Source of the DNA: DATKDP01 sp035546335
Lineage (GTDB): Bacteria; Acidobacteriota; Thermoanaerobaculia; Gp7-AA8
NCBI GenBank assembly: GCA_035546335.1
Contig: DATKDP010000150.1
Location: 1 to 23,126 of the forward strand
Length of the DNA stretch: 23,126 bases
Reading direction: 5' to 3'
Made by a program: the position numbers and the translations under genes. Below, piece after piece: positions 1 to 6,651 of the stretch. The stretch's first letter is position 1; every line of letters begins with the position of its first letter. Below the pieces are notes generated by a model. It was not told where the DNA came from. It ran no database searches and was given only the letters and a program-made list of their open reading frames with translations.

Positions 1-217
1 ACGGACGACGCGGTGAGTCATCGGTTCCGCTCGTCGTCCGCGTCACAGGCTGGACCGCGGAATGTCCAGCCACGACGGCCTGGTGACGGACGACGCGGTG
101 AGCCATCGGTTCCGCTCGTCGTCCGCGTCACGGGCTGGACATCGGAATGTCCAGCCACGACGGCCTGGTGACCGACGACGCGGTGAGTCATCGGTTCCGC
201 TCGTCGTCCGCGTCACG
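1..217. repeat. 85-bp tandem repeat, about 2.5 copies
   Basis: Units begin at positions 1, 86 and 171 with a period of exactly 85 bp; the third is broken off near 217 and the array probably continues beyond the left edge. Each unit holds two inverted repeats: CGGACGACG with CGTCGTCCG, and a second arm pair. In the second unit the latter is a perfect 9-bp stem, GCTGGACAT and ATGTCCAGC, around a CGGA loop; in the first unit only 7 bp pair. The few differences between units fall partly inside the stems. The short open frames crossing the array look like by-products of the repeat, so I read it as non-coding. Confidence 0.9.
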
Positions 218-220
218 GGG

Positions 221-239
221 GCGGGCGCGGGACGCCCGC
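221..239 (-). terminator. Hairpin just downstream of the DUF3999 gene
   Basis: A perfect 7-bp stem, GCGGGCG with CGCCCGC, encloses a 5-nt loop. It starts 6 bp past the stop codon of the minus-strand DUF3999 gene and lies between that stop and the 85-bp repeats. There is no T-tract, so it is a candidate terminator or 3'-end stabiliser and not a classical intrinsic terminator. Confidence 0.4.
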
Positions 240-245
240 TCTCCT

Positions 246-2240
246 TTACTCTTCGGATGCCGCGCGCTCGCGTTCGTCGTGGAGGCGCAGCATTCTTCCG
301 AGGATGACGAGGAGCACGAGGACGACGGCGCAGAGGGCGGCGTAGAAGAAGCGGGAGGCGGATGGCTTCGCCGGAAGCAGCGCGGCTCGCTCGCTCGCGG
401 GGCGGATCTCGTGAGCCGGAAGAGAAAAGAGGCGCGAGGAGAGCAGGGCGAGATCGTAGCGTGGCGCGGCGAGCTGCGGGTCGCCGTAGTGGAGCGTCAG
501 TTGAGATCCCGCCGGATAGAAGAAGCGCAGACGATACGACGGCAGCAGGAGTCGCGGCGGGAGAAGATCGAGCGGCGGGTTGTCCCCCTCGTCGATGCCC
601 AAAACGAGCTCGCGCAACCTGTCGAGAGGGATCTCCACAACAAGCGCCGCAGCGTCGCTCTCCGGCTCCGCGTGTGTCCATTGCGCCGCGGAGATGACCT
701 TCTGCCCATCCCGTCCGTCATCCTGCGGCACGGCCAGGGTGACTCGTCGCGTGAACAGCCGCGCCGGCGTCCTGAGAAGGAGGCGTGCCGGTCCGGGAAT
801 CGTTTCATGAGGGAGTCGAATGCGATAGAGAGAACGTCTTTCGGAACCGCTCTCCCGCCTCCCGAGAGAAAGATCGACGATCAACGGTTCGTCGCGCTTC
901 TCGAGCAGGTAGGGAATCTGCCGCCCTTCCTCGTCGACGATTCGAATGTCGCCGAGTGTGCTGTGAGCCAGCACCGCTTCATCCAGCAGAAGTGAATTGA
1001 GCCCGACCTCCTCGGCTGGAATGTTTCGACGATACTCGAAGCGGGAGGTATCGATGGGCGATCCGATGATCGACAGCGGGCTCCGATCGGGCGCCTCCCC
1101 CGACACGCGCGGCTCGCCCCAGTGCGCCCGAGGAAGGGTCGCGACATCGAGATGCGGTTGGAGAGCTTCCAGATCGTAGCGAGGACGGGGCCGTTCACGG
1201 TCGCCATAGCGTGCGATCAGCGGCTCGACAGTGGAGACCTCGAAGTAGACCGATGGCAGAGGCGCGAGCTCGGCCCACACCGCGCGAACGTCGAGCGGGG
1301 GGTTGTCGCCATTCTCGACGATCAGATCGAGCTCGGAGCCCGACGGCCTTTGGATCTGGATTCGAAGATCGGACGCCACCAATCCCTCACGTTCCGCCCT
1401 CTTCAACTCTCCGGTGCCGATCACGCGCGGCCGGATCTCACCGCTATGAAGAATCGCCTCCTGAATGGCGGCGCTGCGAAGAACGTAACGATTCTCGACC
1501 TCTAGCTCGAGGGCAGCGATCGGAAGGTTCGGCCCGGGCAGCTTCAGACGATAACGGCTTCGTCCCGGCTCACTGTCGCGGGGTGTCAGCTCGAGCGCCA
1601 GGCGCTCGCGTGGAGGGGTTGCCGCCGAGACCAGCCGCGCGGACACGCCGGAAGGGAGACCGACGCGAGCGCTCGACGAATCGTCCCAGGTGATCCGCAG
1701 GTGACGATACTCCCCCGCCGGAAACCGAATCTCCGTCTGCTTCAGCCGCTCGTCAGGCAGATCGAAGATCGTTCCCTCGTCGACCAGCAGCACCCACCGC
1801 TCCCGGTCGCCGCCGGCCTCCAGGCGAAGCCTCTTGAGAAAGGGAGCGGGCAGCCCCTCGACACGGATCCGGTCGATCAACGCGGAAGCCCGCAGATCGA
1901 CTTCGAGCCCGCTGGTCGTTCGCGTCGGCTGGACGCGCAGCAGATGACCCGGCCTCCATCGCGGCTGCGGAGGCTCGGACATCACCAGGAGGTAGGGAAC
2001 TTCCTTCCCTTCGCCCGTGTAGATTCGAAGATCCTCGAGGCCGCCGGCGAGAGTCTCCGGGCTCGCCTCCTCCCGGTAGCGGATCGGTGCAGCGGCGATC
2101 ATCAGCGTCACGTCGACCGGCAGCCGGTTCGCGCCCGGCCTCGACGGTACGATCGCCCGCTCATGGACTTCGACGCCTTCGGCCTTCGGAGCGATCAGCG
2201 TCGCCAGGATGAGAAGAAGGAGCATCCCCTTCGTCTTCAC
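246..2240 (-). CDS. DUF3999 family protein, membrane-anchored
   Basis: A 664-residue protein with an N-terminal signal sequence (hydrophobic run at about residues 6-18, then a small-residue region ending near EG|VEV). A long soluble, beta-rich part is predicted outside the cytoplasm. One C-terminal membrane helix (about residues 627-645) is followed by a short charged tail. This layout and the adjacent DUF2339 gene match the DUF3999 family, whose function is unknown. I chose the GTG at 2240 because AGGAGG lies 4 nt upstream and the codon overlaps the DUF2339 stop as GTGA. The frame stays open further upstream inside the DUF2339 gene, but that part reads as an out-of-frame shadow. The pair is probably translated from one message and may form one envelope complex (inference). 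Confidence 0.82.
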   Translation of the reverse strand: MKTKGMLLLLILATLIAPKAEGVEVHERAIVPSRPGANRLPVDVTLMIAAAPIRYREEASPETLAGGLEDLRIYTGEGKEVPYLLVMSEPPQPRWRPGHLLRVQPTRTTSGLEVDLRASALIDRIRVEGLPAPFLKRLRLEAGGDRERWVLLVDEGTIFDLPDERLKQTEIRFPAGEYRHLRITWDDSSSARVGLPSGVSARLVSAATPPRERLALELTPRDSEPGRSRYRLKLPGPNLPIAALELEVENRYVLRSAAIQEAILHSGEIRPRVIGTGELKRAEREGLVASDLRIQIQRPSGSELDLIVENGDNPPLDVRAVWAELAPLPSVYFEVSTVEPLIARYGDRERPRPRYDLEALQPHLDVATLPRAHWGEPRVSGEAPDRSPLSIIGSPIDTSRFEYRRNIPAEEVGLNSLLLDEAVLAHSTLGDIRIVDEEGRQIPYLLEKRDEPLIVDLSLGRRESGSERRSLYRIRLPHETIPGPARLLLRTPARLFTRRVTLAVPQDDGRDGQKVISAAQWTHAEPESDAAALVVEIPLDRLRELVLGIDEGDNPPLDLLPPRLLLPSYRLRFFYPAGSQLTLHYGDPQLAAPRYDLALLSSRLFSLPAHEIRPASERAALLPAKPSASRFFYAALCAVVLVLLVILGRMLRLHDERERAASEE

Positions 2241-5200
2241 GCGACCTCCTCTTGCGGAAGCTTGCGCTGGATCACGAAACGCTGGAGGAGAACCGCGACG
2301 ATGGCCAGCGAGATCGCGAGTCCGACCAGGGAGCCCACGCGGTAGAGCCCGCCGAGGCGCATGAGATCGTGCAGGAAGCATTTGAGAACGGAGACGAGAA
2401 GGAGAGCGAGCGATGCGATGCGGGCGGCGCGACTTCCGTTGACGAGCCCGGCGATCAGCAGCGCGATGGCGAAGAGCGCCCAGCCGAGCGTGTAGGTCAG
2501 ATCCTGCGCCAGGCCCGCATTGAAATCGAAGGCGATCGCACTCCCCTTCGAGTAGAAATCGGCGATCTCGATGTTGAGAAGGAGGAAGAGGAGAAGCGTC
2601 CCGATCGTCGCCGCGGAGGCACTCATCACTCGCGTCGTCCGGTCCTCTTCCTCGCGCCGGCGCAGGAGCCGCGCCGTCACAAAGAAGGCGGCGGCGGGAA
2701 CCGCATAAGTATAGAGGTACCAGTTCAGGATCGGATTCTCGGCGCGCGGGTGATAACTCAGCACCGCCGGATTGAAAACCAGCCGGATCGCGACGATTGC
2801 GAGAAGTCCACCAGCCCATGCGAGAAGTCCGCGATGCTCGATCCGCCCGTACAGCCACACGAGGCTAGCTCCCAGAATCGCCCAGCCGATCGTGATCCAT
2901 TCCTTTTCGAGCTGCAGCGGAATCGCGACGGTGATGAATGCGAGCGCGGCGCCTGCGACCAGAGCGAGAGCTCCGCGGATGCCCGCTCCTACCTCCGGCC
3001 TTCGGATCAGCCAGACCAGAAGCAACAGCAGGAGTATCGCCTGAGCGACGGGGAGAAAGCCGATGACCTCGCCGTAGCCTCGCCACCCAAGGCTCTGCTT
3101 CGCGAAGAAGAAATAGGACGCGCTCGCGAGCACCGCGGCCAGGTAGGGCCCGCGCGCAACGCGCTCGGTTCGTCGCTGAACGATCGGCCAGGCGAGAAAG
3201 AGGAGGTACGTCGCCGTGGCGAGAATCATCTCCTCCGGCCACGCGAATGCATCGTAGCGGGCGCCTCGCCAGCCGAAGACGGCCGCAGTCGTCGTGACGA
3301 CCGCGAGACTGGCCACGGCATGTCGCGTCGTCAGCCAGGCAACGCCGAGGAGCGCGAGCTGGAAGGCGAGGTGGGCGGTCAGGATGAGGCCGAAGGAAGG
3401 GCGTCCGGGCAGTTCCGCGGCGACGATCGCCACGAGCTGCGCGAGAACGAGCGCCGCGATCGCCGCGGTCGCCATCGAGCCGCCGACCGGCATTTCGAGA
3501 TCGCTCCGCAACCGCTCCTGCCTGCGCGCGAGAAACATCCATACGAGCGCGAAGGCGCAGACGATCTGCGCCGACAGAATGCCGAAAGATGGCCATGGTG
3601 CAACGGCGGCCGTCATGATCCAGACGAGGAGAATCAATTGGGTCATGACGAGTGCCGCGAGGTGCGGCCCGCCGCGCGCGAGACGGAGCGCGGCGATTCC
3701 GATCGCGAGATCGATGACCGCGATCACTGCCAGCATCGGCCAGGGAGGAATCGACAGAACGGCCTGCCCCGCGACGTGGAGGAGGAAGAAGTGACCGATG
3801 AGACTGAGGTAGATCGAAGTGCCGGCAGGCTCTTCGGCTTTTGCCCGCACAAGGGAGGAGAGAACGATCGCCAGAAGAACGGCCACGATGACGAGCACGA
3901 GCGCCGGCACGAGCAGCGCGGTGATCGTCGCATTCAGCCACCAGGCGCCGATCAGCAGCCACGACAGAACGAGCGCGACGAGCGACGGGCGTCGCGCGAT
4001 CAGAAAGAGAGCGATGTTGATCCCGACGAGGAGCACGCCGAGTCCGAGCAGCGAGAGATCGGCGATCTCACCCCCGGTGAGGAAGAAAACGAGCGCGAGC
4101 GTCAGGATCAGCAGCCACTGGTGCATCGCCTCGCTCGCCAGAGAGAGATCCAACCGTTTCGCGACGAAAGGAACGGCGACGAGAAAGAGCGTCAATGTCA
4201 CATAGAGAAGGAGTCCGGAGAGGAGCGTATCGGCGGACAGGTGGCGCGCAGACCAGACGGCGATCGCCAGAATGGAAAGAGCCGACGAGACGAGGTGGAT
4301 CGAACCGCGCCGGTAGTAGATCGCGAAGAACCCTGCTGCCGCGAGAAGCGCGAAGAGGACGGCGAAGAGTGGTATCGAAGCCGCCGCGCGCGGCTCGAGC
4401 GCGATCACCGCGGGAAAGACAAAGAAGAGCGCCGCGCCGGCGACGGTGCCGCGATCACCGCTCGCTCCGAGGGAACGTCCGAAGCGTGACGCAATCAGAG
4501 GTGCCGCGAGATAGAGGAGAGCGAAGGCAGAAATCCAGGCGAGCAGCGAAGGCCACGCCGCCGGCGTGTACGACAGGCCGCTCCAGACGGCGAAGACCAC
4601 CACCGTGGTGATCGCCCCCAGCAGGTGGAGTGCTTCGGGACCTCGGCGCGATGCCGCGATCAACGCGAGGCCCCCATCGACGAGCAGGAGAAAGAAAAAG
4701 AGAAGCGAGGCGCGCGCGCCATAGGCGGGAACCGCGGCGAGAAAGAGAGCGAAGACGAGCGGAAGCGCTGCGGCGAGGGCCGACGTCGTTTCGAACGCAA
4801 TGCTCTCGTCGCCTTCCTCCCGCCCGCGGAGTGAGATCCAGTAGCCGGCAACCACCACCAGAGGGAAGATCACGAAGACCGCCACGGCGATCGGGAGCTT
4901 CGTATCGCTCAGGAACTTCGCGACCCATGTCCATTGATAGATCGTGGTGAAGATCAGCGTCAGGACCGAAAGAAGCGGCCATCGCTTGCGGTAGGCGACC
5001 CACGCGAGTCCGGCGTTGAGAAGAAGGAGATACCCGAAGAGGCTGATCGGCCGGTCTTCGCCCGAGGCGAGAAGCGCGGGCGTGGCGAAGCCTCCGACGA
5101 GGCCGAGCAGGGCGATGAACACGGAGTCGCGGCGGATCGACAGGATGACGGCCACCGCCGTCACCAGCACCATCAGAGCGAAGACCGCGGGGGCGGGCAG

Positions 5201-5917
5201 CAAATGCCAGAGCGCGTGCGATGCGAAGAGCGTCGAATAGAGGACCGCAATTCCGGCGCCCTCGAGGGCGTTGGCCGTCACACGATAGTTCGCCGCGATG
5301 CGCAGCTCCGTCAGAACCAGCAATGCGGCACCGGTGAGGAGACCGAACGCCATCCGGATCGGCGGTGTCAGCCAGCCGTGCTCCACCGAGTAGCGCAGAA
5401 AGAAGACGGCGGCGAGGGCGAGCGCGATCCCGGCAATCCACGAGAAGAGCTTCACGCCGACGAGATTTTCCAGATCGAAGCCGCGCGGGGAGACGGCGGG
5501 AGGTGCTGGCGGCGGCGTGGGTGGCGGCGCGTCGACGTGCGCGCCGGCAGGTGGCTCGCTGGCGATGATCCGGGGCTCACCGATGGGAGGAGACGGCGGC
5601 TCCTGCGCCGCGTATGCCGCATGATCGGCGGGCGGCTCTTCGGTGCTTGATGCGATGGGCGTCTCGAGCACTTCGGGAGCCGGCGTTTCGACGATGGGCT
5701 CCTCCCACCAGTCGCGTGCCTTCTCCTCCTCCTCGGTCTCGGCGACGGGCTGTCGCAGTTCCCGGATCTTCTCGCTCACGAGATCGACGGCCGCGCGCAG
5801 TCGCCGGCTCTCGCTCTCGAGGCGATCGATTCGCGTTCGGAGAGAGACGGCGATGATGAGCGCCGGAAGGGCGAGGCAGATGAGTGCCGTCAGCGCGAAG
5901 AAGGTGATGCAATCCAT
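2237..5917 (-). CDS. DUF2339 family polytopic membrane protein
   Basis: A protein of about 1226 residues. It has one N-terminal membrane helix (about residues 4-25), a short charged coiled-coil-like segment (about 27-60), and a Pro/Glu-rich linker to about residue 145. After the segment FDLENLVGVKLFSWIAG there are more than twenty closely spaced hydrophobic helices up to the C-terminus. This is the layout of DUF2339, a large membrane family of unknown function often found beside DUF3999, as here. The ATG at 5917 is preferred; an in-frame TTG 24 nt upstream has no better ribosome site. Neither shows a clear Shine-Dalgarno. A TTGACT at 5964-5969 on this strand could be a -35 box, but no convincing -10 follows. 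No substrate can be proposed. Confidence 0.85.
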   Translation of the reverse strand: MDCITFFALTALICLALPALIIAVSLRTRIDRLESESRRLRAAVDLVSEKIRELRQPVAETEEEEKARDWWEEPIVETPAPEVLETPIASSTEEPPADHAAYAAQEPPSPPIGEPRIIASEPPAGAHVDAPPPTPPPAPPAVSPRGFDLENLVGVKLFSWIAGIALALAAVFFLRYSVEHGWLTPPIRMAFGLLTGAALLVLTELRIAANYRVTANALEGAGIAVLYSTLFASHALWHLLPAPAVFALMVLVTAVAVILSIRRDSVFIALLGLVGGFATPALLASGEDRPISLFGYLLLLNAGLAWVAYRKRWPLLSVLTLIFTTIYQWTWVAKFLSDTKLPIAVAVFVIFPLVVVAGYWISLRGREEGDESIAFETTSALAAALPLVFALFLAAVPAYGARASLLFFFLLLVDGGLALIAASRRGPEALHLLGAITTVVVFAVWSGLSYTPAAWPSLLAWISAFALLYLAAPLIASRFGRSLGASGDRGTVAGAALFFVFPAVIALEPRAAASIPLFAVLFALLAAAGFFAIYYRRGSIHLVSSALSILAIAVWSARHLSADTLLSGLLLYVTLTLFLVAVPFVAKRLDLSLASEAMHQWLLILTLALVFFLTGGEIADLSLLGLGVLLVGINIALFLIARRPSLVALVLSWLLIGAWWLNATITALLVPALVLVIVAVLLAIVLSSLVRAKAEEPAGTSIYLSLIGHFFLLHVAGQAVLSIPPWPMLAVIAVIDLAIGIAALRLARGGPHLAALVMTQLILLVWIMTAAVAPWPSFGILSAQIVCAFALVWMFLARRQERLRSDLEMPVGGSMATAAIAALVLAQLVAIVAAELPGRPSFGLILTAHLAFQLALLGVAWLTTRHAVASLAVVTTTAAVFGWRGARYDAFAWPEEMILATATYLLFLAWPIVQRRTERVARGPYLAAVLASASYFFFAKQSLGWRGYGEVIGFLPVAQAILLLLLLVWLIRRPEVGAGIRGALALVAGAALAFITVAIPLQLEKEWITIGWAILGASLVWLYGRIEHRGLLAWAGGLLAIVAIRLVFNPAVLSYHPRAENPILNWYLYTYAVPAAAFFVTARLLRRREEEDRTTRVMSASAATIGTLLLFLLLNIEIADFYSKGSAIAFDFNAGLAQDLTYTLGWALFAIALLIAGLVNGSRAARIASLALLLVSVLKCFLHDLMRLGGLYRVGSLVGLAISLAIVAVLLQRFVIQRKLPQEEVA

Positions 5918-5976
5918 GATTGGCGGTTGGGCCTGTATCAAGGATGGAACGAAGGCGAGCGGGAGTCAATCGGAAC

Positions 5977-6023
5977 CGCGGTCCGATGGTGGCGCTTCGC
6001 GCTCACCACCGGCTGTGTTCCAT
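5977..6023. repeat. Partial copy of the hairpin unit
   Basis: A truncated copy of the unit at 6104-6245: only the central part, with the GGTGGTG-type hairpin (here starting GATGGTG) and the GGCTGTGTTCCAT segment, is present. It leads straight into the first heptanucleotide array. Confidence 0.75.
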
Positions 6024-6103
6024 CTGCCATCTGCAATCTGCCATCTGCGGTCTGCCATCTGCGATCTGCCATCCGCCATCTGCCATCTGCTATCTGCTAT
6101 CCG
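6020..6103. repeat. Heptanucleotide array, 12 copies of CNATCTG
   Basis: Twelve consecutive 7-nt units fill exactly 84 bp. The commonest unit is CCATCTG, with CAATCTG, CGATCTG, CTATCTG, CGGTCTG and CCATCCG variants. The pattern suggests expansion by replication slippage. Confidence 0.93.
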
Positions 6104-6245
6104 TCCCCGCCACTCCCTCCATCCACCCCTTCGGGGTGGCACGCGTGGGGAACGCATTGCGCGCGGTCCGGTGGTGGCGCTTCGCGCTCACCACCGGCTG
6201 TGTTCCATTCACCCCTTCGGGGTGGCCTTCACGTCACCTTTTCTG
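6104..6245. repeat. Hairpin-rich repeat unit, copy 1
   Basis: About 142 bp, repeated almost identically at 6302-6441. It contains CCACCCC TTC GGGGTGG (6123-6139), a central hairpin with stem GGTGGTG/CACCACC and inner GCGC/GCGC, and a second CACCCC TTC GGGGTG hairpin. Three strong hairpins in 140 bp mark it as a palindromic, REP/BIME-like element. Confidence 0.85.
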
Positions 6246-6301
6246 CGATCTTTAATCTGCCATCTGCCATTTGCGATCTGCGATCTGCCATTTGCAATCC
6301 G
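6246..6301. repeat. Heptanucleotide array, second block
   Basis: Eight 7-nt units (CGATCTT, TAATCTG, CCATCTG, CCATTTG, CGATCTG and similar) in 56 bp, more diverged than the first block. Confidence 0.85.
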
Positions 6302-6441
6302 TCGCCGCCACTCCCTCCATCCACCCCTTCGGGTGGCACACGTGGGAAACGTATTGCGCGCGGTCCGGTGGTGGCGCTTCGCGCTCACCACCGGCTGTGC
6401 TCCATTCACCCCTTCGGGGTGGCCGTCACGTCACCTTTCTA
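6302..6441. repeat. Hairpin-rich repeat unit, copy 2
   Basis: Second near-identical copy of the 6104-6245 unit, with the same three hairpins and only scattered substitutions or single-base indels. For example, the first hairpin reads CACCCC TTC GGGTG, one G short. Confidence 0.85.
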
Positions 6442-6476
6442 CGACCTTCAATCTGCGCTCTGCGATCTGCGATCTG
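6442..6476. repeat. Heptanucleotide array, third block
   Basis: Five 7-nt units (CGACCTT, CAATCTG, CGCTCTG, CGATCTG, CGATCTG). The array then stops at TTATGAG. Confidence 0.8.
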
Positions 6477-6483
6477 TTATGAG

Positions 6484-6651
6484 CTGCCCGACCGCAGTGT
6501 GGGCAAAGCAGGCCGATCAAACCCGCTCGACGCGATGTCGTGGCACGCCCTGAGAGATGAGATCTACAGTGGCAGGTGAGCTTTGATCGCTCTCGACACC
6601 AACGTGCTCGTCTACGCCCACCGGCGTGAGCCGCTGGAACATGCGCGGGCG
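6484..6651 (+). pseudogene. Remnant of a VapBC-like pair (PIN toxin N-terminus)
   Basis: A TTG at 6583 opens a frame reading IALDTNVLVYA followed by HRREPLEHARAL. This is the hallmark start of a PIN-domain ribonuclease, with the first catalytic Asp at residue 5 and the typical Tyr-Ala/Pro helix after it. The homology stops after about 24 residues, where the frame runs antisense into the ftsK 3' end. Immediately upstream a frame closes at 6579 (ending EIYSGR), 3 nt before the TTG, which is the usual antitoxin-toxin spacing; about 30 residues could be an antitoxin tail, but I do not recognise the family. I read this as a decayed toxin-antitoxin locus cut by rearrangement; the residual frame cannot make a functional PIN domain. 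Confidence 0.6.

Larger units (their letters stand above)
5918..6651. other. Repeat-rich intergenic region between DUF2339 and ftsK
   Basis: About 730 bp without an intact gene. It consists of three blocks of a heptanucleotide repeat alternating with copies of a longer hairpin-rich unit (listed separately), followed by about 100 bp of non-repeated sequence containing a toxin-antitoxin-like remnant. Open frames exist on both strands through the repeats, but their translations are low-complexity echoes of the repeat unit. Confidence 0.85.

Noticed and set aside
1..217. CRISPR array
   Set aside because: The 85-bp units are adjacent and nearly identical throughout; there are no short repeats separated by unique spacers and no cas genes.
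2252..4489. A 745-codon open frame on the plus strand
   Set aside because: It is antisense to the DUF2339 gene. The translation is Arg/Glu/Asp-rich and low in hydrophobics, the expected mirror of membrane-helix codons in GC-rich DNA; no domain is recognisable.
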